Below, in pieces: positions 41,106-55,675 of a stretch of 60,000 nucleotides of DNA. Source of the stretch: Lineus longissimus (Eukaryota > Nemertea > Pilidiophora > Heteronemertea > Lineidae); contig NC_088319.1 in the NCBI RefSeq assembly GCF_910592395.1, positions 126,001 through 186,000 of the forward strand, in the 5' to 3' direction. Both the position numbers and the translations under genes were made by a program. Within the stretch, counting starts at the first letter, position 1, and each line of letters starts with the position of its first letter. Under the pieces are notes generated by a model. It worked only from the letters and a program-made list of their open reading frames with translations. It was not told the DNA's origin and made no database searches.

Positions 41106-43338
41106 TGCAAGACGAGACTTTAGGAGGAATGAGAGGCTCAGGGAGATTCACTCTTTGTTGCAGATTGTAGCCAGCATCTGCTATGGTTTCAATATCGTTT
41201 CCAGTAGCCTCTTCCAACTGAACAATACATCATTCTGTTCCTCTTCAATTATGATTGTTTTACTGCCGATTCCAAGTGACCCCTGACTGGCGAACATCTT
41301 ACGTAACTCTCCAGTAAAGGAGGCATGATATTTCCACGCGAACGACTTGCGGCATGTTATCTCCTTCAAGCTGATTAGACATGGAAGCAGTCTTGTGTAA
41401 CACTGGTTGCAGTACTGAAAGAAGCTTCATTACTCTGCTGATTGGTGATTCATAACAATGTAGCAGTGGTCAGCTGGGAGACTCGATGATTATTCGTATT
41501 ATTCAAACTGCCTGACCAGTATGCCCCATGGTCCGCATCACTCACAATCAACAAGCAGGCCGACAAATTGCAAAACATCTTTAGACTGTCGGTCGAATGC
41601 TCGGTCGAATGCTCCACCGATTCGCCATTTGCCACAGGAATATACGAACATTGATTTCAAAACCTTCTTTGACAGTGGCTCCCCGTCAACTCAAATATGA
41701 CAAAGGTTAGGAAGGTGTGCGACTGGTGCCACACCTTAATGTGGTGTATGACTAGCGGTGTGCCACTGCCTGTTAAAGTGGATGCCTCACACCTTCATGA
41801 TAAAAAATCGACGAGAAACGTTCTTGTAAAAAAAGATGAGTCTATTATAGGAATAGGAAGTCTTTGAGATGCGGAGTTCACCCTTGACCCAAGTAGAGCA
41901 CCCTGGTGTCACAGTCTGAGTCACCCTAACTTAGATGTTCGCACTGCTCAGTCGATACAAGTGACATAAAGATTAATTCTTCTTGTTGCTAAAACACACT
42001 TTTTATCAGTATTCACAGACTTCTTTCTTTCATCTGAAAAAAGGCCATAGAACAATTAGCGATGACCGTCAGTTTGTGTTTTTTCACACCAAAAACACTT
42101 TCAACAAGTCGTTGTGTATTCAGAAGGGTAGAAGCGTCAGGATGTTGGAGAGTCGGCGGACTGACCATACGCAATGACCAGTGAAACAAACTGAACCTGA
42201 CCTGCTTCAATAAAACACGTTCAGGTTATTGACTAATGAATCCGGGCGCAGATCAAACGTATCGGCCGCGCGGGAATACCACTCGCACGTTACAAACTTC
42301 AAACGCCAGGAAACCTAATGACGGACCGACAAATGGAAAATTTCCTAATCTGCTGTCGGTCTCGGACTTCGCTAGCATGGTCATTCTAATGACTTGCGTC
42401 CGTTAATGCGTTTCCGTGGTAATGACCACAAACACTGACCTAAGCATCATCAGTAGCTTTCCAGGGCCATCAGAGATCAGCAGGGGACCCCATCATTTTT
42501 TCCATGTATATCTTACCAAAGTTTGTTGCTATTGCTTCGAGTTCCTTGACGCGTGCCTAGATTCGTGAACGGCCACTGATCAGCTATGCGAGAAGATTGT
42601 ATCACTGCTGTGGGAGTTTGGGATTTGCGATAATCCTTGAAAGTTGCTAATGTCGTCTCTGGCCAAATTTGTGCTATTCTAGCCTAATTTGTGGTCAGTA
42701 TACTGGTAAATTACCTCGACACTAACTTCTTTCATCAGTGAGGCGTGTGGGTAAAGCAAGTTCGAAACTGAGCAGGGTGAGCTTGGAACGGTCTTTCTCT
42801 CTTCTTGACCAAGCAATACCATCACAGCTTTCACTGCAAACCCACAAATTTTCAAAAGCGTTTCATTTTCATGGAATTACCGAATAAACTTGACTTGCGA
42901 AAATGAAATTGCAATTTGATTGAAAAATTCTCCAGAATGCGGAGCCACCTCTTGAAGGTGAATGTTGTTATTTGTACGTTACCTGCCTAAGCTATGAAAC
43001 ATTCTGGTAACCTGTGATAACTAGGCATACCTAACATATCTGGCTCTTGGGTGATTCAACCTCATCATAAGAACATTTTACGCCTTGTTACCCAAATGAT
43101 AAACAAGAATATCTTTTCATTTTCCCCTCATCTGATAATTACAGGAGGAATTTCTCAATCAGGCTCTGCTTCATTGGAGGTATCTCATTGAATCTGGCTT
43201 ACACGGCCCAGTGCATTGGTTTATTGCGAGGCCTCTTGAACTTCCACAGACTGATCTCCTAAGGGTCAGATGGTGGTTACTGATAAAAGGTGGAAGGAAA
43301 TGAAACGAAACAAAATGAAATGAAATCAGTGAATGGAA

Positions 43339-43466
43339 AATGAGCTTGGTTTTGAAGATGAGCTTAGTTTTGAAGATGAGCTTGGTTTTGAAGATGAGCT
43401 TGGTTTTGAAGATGAGCTTGGTTTTGAAGGTGAGCTTGGTTTTGAAGATGAGCTTGGTTTTGAAGG
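43339..43466. repeat. Minisatellite, 18-bp unit x 7
   Basis: The unit GATGAGCTTGGTTTTGAA repeats directly with one or two substitutions. Confidence 0.95.
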
Positions 43467-43624
43467 GCTGGTCCAGAACTAAAATTCTGCATGTCACCAT
43501 AGATTCCTAGAAGATGCCTTCACGAGTCTGTATCTTGGAGCTTGCTGGTTAAGACTGACTCGCACTCTGGGGCAGGCCTGGTGTTGATTGGACCTACTCA
43601 TGCTCTGAGGTTGGGTTGATAGTC

Positions 43625-44429
43625 AAAGATATCCTATACACAGTGAACATACCCAAAGGGATATTGGGGTGAGCTCGGTGCTGATGTAGCCTACTGTAAA
43701 GATATCCTGTACACAGTGAACATACCCAAAGGGATATTGGGGTGAGCTCGGTGCTGATGTAGCCTACTGTAAAGATATCCTGTACACAGTGAACATACCC
43801 AAAGGGATATTGGGGTGAGCTCGGTGCTGATGTAGCCTACTGTAAAGATATCCTGTACACAGTGAACATACCCAAAGGGATATTGGGGTGAGCTCGGTGC
43901 TGATGTAGCCTACTGTAAAGATATCCTGTACACAGTGAACATACCCAAAGGGATATTGGGGTGAGCTCGGTGCTGATGTAGCCTACTGTAAAGATATCCT
44001 GTACACAGTGAACATACCCAAAGGGATATTGGGGTGAGCTCGGTGCTGATGTAGCCTACTGTAAAGATATCCTGTACACAGTGAACATACCCAAAGGGAT
44101 ATTGGGGTGAGCTCGGTGCTGATGTAGCCTACTGTAAAGATATCCTGTACACAGTGAACATACCCAAAGGGATATTGGGGTGAGCTCGGTGCTGATGTAG
44201 CCTACTGTAAAGATATCCTGTACACAGTGAACATACCCAAAGGGATATTGGGGTGAGCTCGGTGCTGATGTAGCCTACTGTAAAGATATCCTGTACACAG
44301 TGAACATACCCAAAGGGATATTGGGGTGAGCTCTGTGCTGATGTAGCCTACTGTAAAGATATCCTGTACACAGTGAACATACCCAAAGGGATATTGGGGT
44401 GAGCTCGGTGCTGATGTAGCCTACTGTAA
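43625..44429. repeat. Minisatellite, 73-bp unit x 11
   Basis: AAAGATATCCTGTACACAGT recurs at 43625, 43698, 43771 and onward with a 73-bp period. Copies are almost perfect, suggesting recent expansion or homogenisation. Confidence 0.97.
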
Positions 44430-47172
44430 ATGCTTCTCTGAACTTACTTTGAGGGTTAGCACACATACCGTTCATTGCAACATTTTGCAACAATTCTCTG
44501 CTTCATTGCAGTCATCAGTTGAAATCTTGTCTTACACCCTCAGTGCACTAATGCTTCCCAATTAACACCTCTTTTATCTCATCCAATCCGCTAGTCCGAC
44601 CATATGTTTATATCACGTTGGTTGCACGACTACTGAGAGAAATACCTCGGCTGAAGAGACCATGACCAATTAGCTAATCACCACTAACTGCTGATTGATG
44701 GATACTGAACAAGCAAGTGTTGTGAAGGGTTGTCCTGGATTGATCTACAATAGCATTAGCATAGCATTCTCTCTCTACACACTGGTACATGTAAATGGTT
44801 TATATTTCAAATAGAATTTTCCATTGTTTTGAGTGGTTTTTAACTGCTACAATATGCATTTGAATGTTGAGTTACCTGCTGATGTACGTCATGTCATATC
44901 TGACTGGATGAACATGGCCAGTGCATTGCATGTAGTGGAAGTTATACAGACATTTTAGGTATAAATATTGGCTGAGTCTGTTGATGAGACTAAAAAAGCC
45001 TGGTTACCCTGCTTGGCCAAAACACCAAAATAGGGATATTTGGATTAAAAGTTGCCATGTTCAGACATTCTGTGTGGTATTTGCTTTAGCTCATCTGACG
45101 AAGTGAACTTACACTGTGATGTTGGTGTCTGGAAGACCCGTGACTACATGTATCAATATCCCTTCTTGAACTTGGTGAGGGAAGAGTGTCTTATAGTATG
45201 ATCATTCATGTCGCTCAGACCCACTGACAGCCACATAATCACCATGGCGATTTTGATGGGAAATATTACCAATCAGCTGACCAAGTCGTCAAGTTTGAGG
45301 TGAAGGTCATCTTTGAGAGCAAAGTTGAAAGTCCTTGTTACTCCAGTTTCTATGGCGACACAAACTCTTTTATTTGACCACAATGGATACCTGGGATGGA
45401 TAACTGATACAGATATGTCCAAGTCTATAGAAATGTGTAACCCTGCGGATGGACGATGTGCATTGAGTTACCAAGGACATACGAAGAAAAGTAATCGTTG
45501 TTGCTGTTGTTGTCTCCACCGTTTGATCAAACGAAGCGGAGCATAAACAAAGCGAGCAGACGTTTGAGAAATCAGCTGACCAATCATGTGACATAATGAA
45601 TGAAAATGGGAGAAAATCTACCAAGATTGCGTTTTTTGATGTCGGAAAAAATGCGAGAAAAAACTTGTCACCCCTGTGGCGAAAGTGGTGTTTCAAAGAA
45701 TGGGAACACTGGTGGTCAGTGTGGATTATGAGGCTTGATTGGTAGTCACTGGTTTAGTCGCGCTTTCACAATAAGTTTCCACCTTCGTAAGTTTTCTGCT
45801 TCCCGCTCTTCTGAGAGAGATTGTTTTTTGCCACGGGTGACGATTCTTATTCCATGTTTTCTTGTTTCTTTCAAAGAAGAATTGGAGCTGTGAATATTTT
45901 TGACCCATTACTATCAATCTGTGACGGTAGCAGCTTTGAAGAGGCCAATCGAAACAGAATCACTTCTCATCATGTTTTATTGCAAATCGGTGCTTGATTT
46001 CCACAGGCAATGGACATGATCCAATAGTTCAACTGTAGAAGTATTGGTTAAGAATGGGTAAACGCCTGTGAACCTATGGACAAAGATTACATCATATCAT
46101 AAAACCTAAGATAGCCCCCCCCTCCCCCATATAAAGTATGATGTAATTTGGTTCTTACAAGTATTTTGGTTATCAATAGTTAATCAATGAAAAAGTTTGT
46201 CCTGTTTCTGTGATTGAGAACATGACTTGTAAACATGATGCGATATTGGGCCTACTTGGCTGATGTCATGCGCCATTAGTTGAGAGAGAATGAGGTTATG
46301 ATATCAACTGGCTGGCCCATTATCAACACTCTGTCGGTGCAATTGTAGGTCAACGCTATATCTCTGTTTGAACACATCGGCCGACCGTGACCAGTCAAGT
46401 AGGTGTGTGATAGGGAAATGAGACGATCTCAATGATGTGTTTGGTGTATAAATGTGCACGTTGTCTCATGAGCATACTTTGACCTTGTCTGTATTCACGG
46501 TAGGTAGGTCTTCTTGTGGTTTTTGTGCCCTGGGTAACATCACCTGTGCCCAGGATTTGGCAGCATCAAACTGAACCAATTACAGTTAGTTTCCTTTGAA
46601 GAGTTTGATCAGCGCCACCTTTGGCAGGAGTTGGAACTGAATCTCTAGGTTTCGTATCCAGTTACGCATGCATATAAATGAGAATCAGAGTCCAGTATGC
46701 GCATGTCTAACGTGACACAAGATGAGGACATTTTGTTCCGGGGACCACAGACGAGTATTGAATGTATTCTTCTGATGTTTTTGTGCTGGCGCAACTAGAG
46801 TTGGGCACCAGTTGGGGTGTTTGGCCTTGTGACTTCGTCCTAGACCAGGGAGGACTATTCCATCACATGCTACTCATACTAAACATGGTAATGGGATCTC
46901 TCCCTTGGCCTGGCTTCTGGTTTGAAGTCTGATCTAAGGGGATGTAGCTATCAAAGTGAATTTACTTGCCCATGTTCACAAGCCCTTTAAAAAAGAACCC
47001 ACAAAGTTATATCACATCTGATATGTTTCTAGACCCAAGTTGAAATGTTTGTTGTGTTTCTCAAACTCTTTTGCTTGTTTATTTGCAGAAGAGCAAAGCT
47101 TTGGTGCTGAGTAGTGAAGTAGATAGGAAACGGAACAGATAGCACAGAGGTAAGTGATGACCTCACGACCTG

Positions 47173-47378
47173 TAGATGTTGTGCAGGGAGGTCGTTTGGT
47201 CATCTCTGCGACCTTGATGTTGTGCAGGGAGGTCGTTTGGTCATCTCTGCGACCTTGATGTTGTGCAGGGAGGTCGTTTGGTCATCTCTGCGACCTTGAT
47301 GTTGTGCAGGGACGTCGTTTGGTCATCTCTGCGACCTTGATGTTGTGCAGGGACGTCGTTTGGTCATCTCCGTGACCT
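47173..47378. repeat. Minisatellite, 41-bp unit x 5
   Basis: GATGTTGTGCAGGGAGGTCG recurs every 41 bp; later copies read GGGACGTCG. Confidence 0.95.
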
Positions 47379-49310
47379 TGTCCTCACTGAAGTCACTGAA
47401 AAAGTTGGGATACGTGTGGATACGTCTAAGTTGATGTCACCGTTTCACTACTGTCATCTTTGTGCTGAAGACAAAGTGGGCAATTTGGTGACTGACGTCA
47501 ATTTGACATCATGGCGTTGTTGACTACGTCAGACAGTCAAAAACGTCTCTCGTACAGTAGTAGCGATGGCTGTCTGTAATTCCTGGGACTCTTCCTTTAA
47601 GTGTCTCCCCGCCACAATCTTGTTTTCTTTTGCTTGACTTGTTATTCATAAAGAACTACTCACGTCCAGATTGTGGCCGGCCATATCCAATCTTGCGTCT
47701 GTCATGCGGGCCATATCGTTTCCCTAGCGTGATGACCACCAAATGCAGATATGGAACTGTGGGAGATATCGCGTAGGTCGCCAGGTCAGGGAACAGAACC
47801 GGCTGTCGTCTCTTGTTTCTCCTTCACGGCCATATAAAATGCATGGAATACCGATTTTGGCAGGTTTTAGTTTCCGCGAGAGTCGATGAAACCGCATGGT
47901 CCCCAAATCTCGTTAAATTTCTTTCAGCTCGTTATACGAGTGTTAATTGAGTTCATGACAATTTGTATAATTAAAGTGAAACAAGTCTTCCATGACAGTG
48001 TCGTGTGACTGCGTTGCCTGGCAACACTTGGAATATATCTCGGCAAATAAATGGAAAATTTCACATTTGACTGGCCTTAGTCTCCAATCGTGTGTATTAA
48101 AACGAAATTAAAACGAAACCATTTCTGCTTCGGTGGCTTGACGATAACGCCGCCTTCTGCCTGTCTGTTCGTCCTAGATGAGATTCAGGCAGGCTGAAAA
48201 AACAACTTGTCTTTCCGTGGAGGACATCTGTTTGGGGAGTATCGTGATTACGATGGCAGTATTAGTGGTACATGTAGAATATGGTGAAGTGTTCACGCTG
48301 CCGTCCTCTCCTGTTAGGCCTGATTCTTGTCCCACATGTATGTTCATTGAAATGTGATTATATTTTATGTGCCACCTATACTTATCTTTTCACGGCTGTA
48401 AACAGTTGTTTCAGTGATGAGCGCAATCATCATGACACTCAAGGTGTCGTTGTTTCATCAATCACATCAGTGTTTCAAGTGTGACAGAAGCAAAATGCCT
48501 GAACAATGAACTCTTGTGCTACTCCCAAGTGATGCGAGCGTGTGGGGAAACTGTCAATGTTGCCATCTCACAGCTCCTGCGCTTTATCTCAAAAACCTTC
48601 CAGCATTCTTCAATAATAAATAGTATAACTTTAATTGGGCGATTATAATCATCACCGCGCTATCTTCCCGCATGCTCGGGAGACGCTGAGCCCACGAGAT
48701 GGGAACATGACCGCCATATCAACGCGCTCGAATCGCTGCAGAAATTAACGATGGTCGCACGCTCTCGTCTCTGTTGGTTTCTCGCTCTGTTGCCTCTAAC
48801 CAAGAATGACAGATGGAGTTTTTTGCACGTTAAAACTTCTGATGGAATATCTAAATAATTCTCGTTAAGATGTGTTTTCTCGTTCACCTCGGTGGAATGT
48901 TGATACGTGAAATCAGACGCCAATGAGACACAACTCACTGAATGAATTAAACCTTCATTACCGCCCGTTTCACCATGTTCCATCGCTGATTTTCAAATCA
49001 AACACCGGTTTACATATTTGCTTGACGTATTCCTTTTGATGTAAAGTGTGTCTGAGCTCTATGGAAAAAGGTGGGGCAACAGAAAAAATCACTCTTAATA
49101 GTGCTTTTCCATCATGCTTTCATCAGGAAATGACTTTGTCATTGTTGGTCATTGAAATAATTTCTCTGACGTCATCCAAATTTTGTCGGATTATCATCCT
49201 AGCCTCCACGGTAATTCATCTGGGGTTTCAAGAATCTTCCATAAAGCGCTCACCTGAACGCGACCAGTTGGGGAACCAAGCGGCGACTTGAGCGGGAGTT
49301 GAACCCACCA

Positions 49311-49975
49311 CAGAATACTGCATGTATAACCACACACTGGGCTTGGTTGACTCAGAATACTGCATGTATAACCACACACTGGGCTTGGTTGACTCAGAAT
49401 ACTGCATGTATAACCACACACTGGGCTTAGTTGACTCAGAATACTGCATGTATAACCACACACTGGGCTTGGTTGACTCAGAATACTGCATGTATAACCA
49501 CACACTGGGCTTAGTTGACTCAGAATACTGCATGTATAACCACACACTGGGCTTAGTTGACTCAGAATACTGCATGTATAACCACACACTGGGCTTGGTT
49601 GACTCAGAATACTGCATGTATAACCACACACTGGGCTTGGTTGACTCAGAATACTGCATGTATAACCACACACTGGGCTTGGTTGACTCAGAATACTGCA
49701 TGTATAACCACACACTGGGCTTGGTTGACTCAGAATACTGCATGTATAACCACACACTGGGCTTGGTTGATGCAGAATACTGCATGTATAACCATACACT
49801 GGGCTTGGTTGACTCAGAATACTGCATGTATAACCACACACTGGGCTTGGTTGACTCAGAATACTGCATGTATAACCACACACTGGGCTTGGTTGACTCA
49901 GAATACTGCATGTATAACCACACACTGGGCTTGGTTGACTCAGAATACTGCATGTATAACCACACACTGGGCTGG
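49311..49975. repeat. Minisatellite, 42-bp unit x ~16
   Basis: The unit contains CAGAATACTGCATGTATAAC and has a 42-bp period (14 codons). Frames of 245-257 codons on both strands are artefacts. Confidence 0.97.
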
Positions 49976-51591
49976 CATGCCTATCTCTGGAAGACTTCTA
50001 TCCTTGTTCAATCAAAGATAAAAAACTTGGTGACTATCTTTGAAATCAAAATGGCAACATTTACCTGAAGCTTATGTTTTTGTTGAAGAATGTGACGTTC
50101 ATTGGATCTCAAACTCAGACTGATGATTAAAGATTCAAATTGTGAAAACACAATTATAAAGTTCTGACGCAGTCGACCGCATGTCTTTTTTCATGGTAAA
50201 CTGAATTAAACTGAGCCTGGCTTTATTTGGAATATTCACACAAGACTGATCAGCCGAAATCGAAAAGACAAAAACGTCCTCTTTGTTTTGCATAAAAGTG
50301 TTCTTCGATAAAATCATGATTGAATTGAATTTTGATTAGAAAGAGGAATTATTTCTGCTCCAGTACTGAAATGATGAGCTGAACACGTTGTGACAAGCCT
50401 CATTTTGGATTCATACACCTAACACAGTCGGTTGGTTTTGTCAATAAAATTTTACGCTCGTGGCCGTCAGTGTAGCTGTGAGCGTCTTCCAGGGATTTTG
50501 GTTTACGGCCCGTCAGAAAGGATCATTGGTGTGCGTGGTGTATCACTACGACGCTGGCCTCAAACACGTAATATAGTGTCGCTTATTTAAAAGTGTAATG
50601 AGTTAAAACGACAAGCGTAAGATGGCTGTCAACGGTTCGGCGATACCACGACAACATCAAACCCATCGTAATATCATAACCTATTGGATCCTCCTGTGGC
50701 AAAATTTCACCATTTTGATTCTTCATGAATTTTAATTCATGACATTTTTTGGTGATTTGCAATTTTTTTCAAGAATTACTTGTACGAGTGAAATTTGTTG
50801 AGATTTTGCCACTAGATGACGTTTTGAATTCCCTGGTCGCCTCATTTGCATAAAGATGGCGGAAGCAACTAGATCGTGAAATGCTCGAGGGGAGATATGC
50901 TACCTACTTGAAAATTTTGAGCAAAATTTATTCAGAGATGAAAAGATTTTGGAATATCAATGTTGCATAGACAGTCACTTTTCGAACGTTTAAATCTTTC
51001 ATGTCTTGCTTTGTGAGTGTGGAGTTAAATGATCGTTGTCTGATCAAGAGTCGGCATTTGATCTAAAACAACAAGATAAACTCTGCATGACTTGACGATG
51101 CATCATCTCTTAACTTGACAACACCTCGCGTCACACCATTAACGATGTAACAGAGGTCAGCGAGGTCATCACGTTTCTGCCTGGCGCACTCCCCGCGTGA
51201 CCTATGCAGGTTTAATTTCATCCGTTATGCAACAGAGTACGCCTGACAGAGCCATGGCGTTATCCAGCGATGGACAAACGCGGCCGACCATATGCATTTT
51301 CATGAATCTTATTATCGCACTTGATATAACAATATAAGCTCACGCGTGGATGATTCCATGGAAAGACAATGGCGGGGCATGGTCGATGAGATCCTGATTA
51401 GCCTCGTGGATTATCACCAGGAGTTCTTATGCAAGTTGGCCGGTTATTTTCTCAAATGAAATAGTAACTTTGTGCATGGCTTGTCAGTGATTTAGTGGTC
51501 TAAGATTGCGAAGTCTCCGACCGAGAAGTTATCATCCAGATTTGTTATTCTTCTGCAAGTTCTGCCTTAATGTCTATTACCTGAGCCACCA

Positions 51592-51663
51592 AACGGACCT
51601 TCTTCCAGTTTTTGTAGGATTCAGTGACGAGGAGTCACTCTAACCACTATGCCACTCAGCCTT
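51592..51663 (-). other. tRNA-like fragment (weak)
   Basis: The minus strand reads AAGGCTGAGTGGCATAGTGG followed by TTAGAGTGACTCC, an A-box-like start (GTGGCATAGTGGTTAGAG). A convincing B box is missing. It is probably a decayed SINE. Confidence 0.28.
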
Positions 51664-51974
51664 CCTATGTTAAACCTGATTGACATGGCAACTTTCAAGA
51701 TGTAAGCTTTTTGATTTCCTCATTTCTGTGTTCAAGAGGGACTTATTGCCAAAAGGTGTCAGCAACAGTTAGCAGGACAATACATTACATGACCTTTTGT
51801 GGATGAAATGGACATGGGCTGGTGATTTAGTGTATATTGGGCTGAGTCAGTGAGTGGTGACCACTGCTTCATTGTGGTTCCTCATTGTGTTTTGGAGGAG
51901 ACACTTAACTTTCTTCTTGCTCTTAAACTGACCTTTGATCAGGGTTTTCATCAATGGTCATTTGATGCCAAAAC

Positions 51975-52385
51975 CTCCTTGCCTGGGTGACCCACCCTGC
52001 TAGCGACATCATCACCGTCTCCACTCACATGACTATAATATCTTCCTTGGCAGAGCCTCTTGCCTGGGTGACCCACCCTGCTAGCGACATCACCGTCTCC
52101 ACTCACATGACTATAATATCTTCCTTGGCAGAGCCTCTTGCCTGGGTGACCCACCCTGCTAGCGACATCACCGTCTCTACTCACATGACTATAATATCTT
52201 CCTTGGCAGAGCCTCTTGCCTGGGTGACCCACCCTGCTAGCGACATCACCGTCTCTACTCACATGACTATAATATCTTCCTTGGCAGAGCCTCTTGCCTG
52301 GGTGACCCACCCTGCTAGCGACATCACCGTCTCTACTCACATGACTATAATATCTTCCTTGGCAGAGCCTCTTGCCTGGGCGAGT
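51975..52385. repeat. Minisatellite, 78-bp unit x 5
   Basis: GCCTGGGTGACCCACCCTGC occurs at 51981, 52062 and 52140 and twice more; the first unit has a 3-bp insertion. 78 bp = 26 codons, so frames stay open on both strands. Confidence 0.95.
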
Positions 52386-55300
52386 CAGGTATATCTTGTA
52401 GATCGTAGAATAGCGATTAGGATGTTGACAACGTTTACTAAGCCTGATATTCTGTCCAAGCCTTATCTCGGCACGACACCTGTACTTCATCACGCTCCAT
52501 CGAACCCTCCCCGTGTTATTTTTGTGGAGCCAGGTTTGCGCAGCTTGGCCGGCGAGAGACATGGTTCATTTGTTTCTGGTTGACTGTTAATCAGACCGTT
52601 TGTCCAGTCTCGTTCCGATCTGTCAAGCAGGCAACCGTGAAACGGGGGGAGATTTGTGGAGTCACAACTGGCATCCATGACCAACGACTGATAGGGGACA
52701 TCTCATTAACCGTGAAACTCTGAGTCGCTGGCATCTTTGACCAATGACTAAGAGGGGGCATCTCATAGTGCATAAATGAAGGACTCTTGTATCCTAAACT
52801 TCCTTGTGGTCATCAGAAATGATGGGGTTCAAGATGGGATGGGTGGTAAAGTCTTTTTCAGGCAGAGACATGAAGTCAAGAAGACAAAAATATAGAGAGG
52901 AGAGCGCTAGATCCTGTGATACTCTTTATAAAATAAAGTTAGTTCAGACAAAAGAAAATGACTGTGCTGGAGTTGCAAGGAATGCTGTTGGCCCTCGCTG
53001 AAAACATGACTACAGAGGTGAAATGATCACGGCAAATCAGTGGTGAACAAAAGAAAATGATTCCATTGAAGAGCGTCCGTTCCTGATTGTTAGCTGGGCC
53101 CAGGTCCCGGGTGGCTGCCGCTTTGTAATCTAAGACCCACACGCTCTCCACCGGGACAACCAGGTCAAGCGGAAACTGACACCATGGTTTTCTGATTGTG
53201 CGACACAATGGGCATGCTGCGGACCATGGTAAGTGGATTGGGTTGTCCTCCACACCTATTCTGCTGGGCCACGGCCGTGTGACCAATCACGCTCACCTCT
53301 TTCTACTGTTTGCTGGTACGAAAGGCTGAGATTGTGCTACTTCACAGTCAATTATTCAATGCTCCCTCTTCTTGTGCGAGAATTATTCGATGGCCCCCAA
53401 TCCTTTGACGAGCATGTTTCAAGGTGTGAAAGGTGATCACTTTGGGATCTCACTTTCAATAGAAAATGTTGTTGTGATATTTGCATTAGCGTTGCATTGA
53501 TTATCATTGAAGTTACTAGACTGAAACGTTGCTCTCTTGGTCTGCCCTTGCTTATAATTCATCATCATCTCAGTGTGCCACAACCCTTTTGATCAAACAA
53601 GCAAATCATGGCAATATATGTCTTTCCATGTGGTAATCCTGAAATAAACTTTTGAGGACATGAACCGAGGCTCTTCATCCTCCTTGCTCAGTTGGTTATC
53701 TGTTTTGGTGGATGACACAATCTAACAGATCCTTCCCTTTCAATCACATCCACCCCCAACATTGTCATCTACATTTTAGATGTTGAAGTCTTCCATCTTT
53801 GAGTATTGCATTCTGGGTCCATTTCAATCATCGTACATGCCTAGGAAAGCCCAGCTCCATCCTGTAACTTTCAGTAATCAAAAAGAAATCACCAATTAAC
53901 GTTGAGGATGGTGAAAGGTTACGTTCTGCCATCTGCTTCTCCCAGCTCCGTTAACTTCCATGTTTTCCACGCGGGTGAATCTCACGAGTGAACGAACTCC
54001 TGCCTGGTTATTTAAAATTCACCAGGGCAGCGATGCATAACGACATGTTATTCAATGGCTTTCATTGCCGTTGTTATTGGGCCAGCTCATTCTGCCATGA
54101 GGGATCGCCCAGCTCACTTCTCAGTGTAATATTTCAAGTGTGGCATTGTTTTGGCCTGTTTCTAAAAACGTATTTAGCAAGCGTGGAGACTCTCCTCCAG
54201 TGAGACTTGGGACTTATCAGCCTCAGGCTAATGGTCCTATTGCCTATTCAGTGGAAACAAAGATAACGACCACACGTAACCAGGAAGTCGCAGTGCGCTT
54301 GAGTCCGCCCCAGAGGCCTATGGGATATCTTGGGTCAGTGAAAGTTTGTTGCAGACGCTGAGATCGCGAATGTTTTTCAGGTGAGACTTTCTTTGCCAAG
54401 CTTGTGTTGCTCTGCTGTGACAGTTTGAGAGGCAGTTTGGGAGATGTGATATTATCAGGGACTGTGCTACTGCTAACACGTCCAAACGAATATTGTCTCT
54501 GCTTGGGAAGGTTTAATAAATAGGGCGAGACTATACTTTTGTTGGTTTGTGTGGATCAAGATGAAGACGCGTTAGATGTTTAAAGGAGTAATTTGGAAAT
54601 CATTGGCTGTCGTTTGTTTTGAGAACTCCAGAACACTTTTTGATGTTTGAATTTTTCAAGTGGATTATTCTGTGTATTTGTAACAAGACAGGTAGGCTTT
54701 GACTCAATTACTTTTCAGTTTTATTTTACCATTTTGAAAGTGTTTTTGAACAAGACATTAGCTCTCTGGCTGCTTGAATCTTGATGCTGCTTGTTAAACC
54801 TTGTTCCGTATTGTGATACAAGTATGATGTAGTGTTTCAGCTAGAACTGTCAAAAGGACAGGCAGAAGAGGCCACTGTCTATAAAGTCAGGGTGCAGCGC
54901 CCTGGATTAAAGTGAAATGCGTCTGCTACCTACAAAAAAAGGCAGGGCAAAAAGAGAAAATTGAAAAAGTCAGTTTGCTGCTAAAATTCTTAGGCTGGAA
55001 CACAAGCATATGTTTGGCTTTCCTTCAATTTAACAACATCTTATATCTTGATAAGGTTATTCTTGAGATATTTTGGTCATTTGGTTCAATTCATGTATAG
55101 ATTTAGATTTAGATTCAGATTCAGAGAGAGAAAGTTCCAAATTCAAACCTCAAATGAAAAGAGATTGTTATTGTTGGTCCAAGGTACGGTGAGGAACACC
55201 CCTACCTACTGTAAACCAGAATAGTGTCCTGCTTGTTTATTTTGGCGAATGTGTTCAGCCTGCGCCCAAACAGGCTTATAGTTGGAAAGCCCTACTTTGT

Positions 55301-55418
55301 TATCACATCAATATTCTCCTCCATTTCAGACTGAAGTTCTTCCACCAATCAAGCTGCTGGTGAGTCAAGTCTTTTATCTCTTATAATGTTATTGTTAGTG
55401 ACCAACTTCACGCTGAGA

Positions 55419-55675
55419 ACCATTTAGGCCTTCCATCTAGCTGAGAATCTGGTAGGCCTTTCATCTTCCTGAGGATCAGGCTGGCCTTCCATCTTCCAGA
55501 GAGTCGGATAGGCCTTCCATCTTGCTGAGAACCAGGCAGGTCTTCCATCTTACTGAGAATCAGGCTGGCCTTCCATCTTCCAGAGAGTCGGATTGGCCTT
55601 CCATCTTGCTGAGAACACAGCAGGCCTTCCATCTTGCTGAGAATCTGGTAGGCCTTCCATCTTGCTGAGGTGGCT
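55419..55675. repeat. Degenerate ~30-bp tandem repeat x 8-9
   Basis: Copies of GGCCTTCCATCTTGCTGAGA with AATCTGGTA/ACCAGGCAG variants. Confidence 0.88.

Noticed and set aside
43625-44429. Array of regular direct repeats resembling a CRISPR at first glance
   Set aside because: The repeats are contiguous with no unique spacers, and the DNA is eukaryotic. The same holds for the other arrays.
45313-45546. 77-codon + strand frame
   Set aside because: No recognisable motif, and its length is within chance expectation for this DNA.
49240-49320. B-box-like GGGTTCAACTCCC on the minus strand
   Set aside because: No A box at the right distance; the position where it should lie is occupied by the 42-bp array.
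49194-50068. Open frames of 245-257 codons on both strands
   Set aside because: They are products of a 42-bp (14-codon) tandem array; reciprocal open frames on both strands are expected from such a period.
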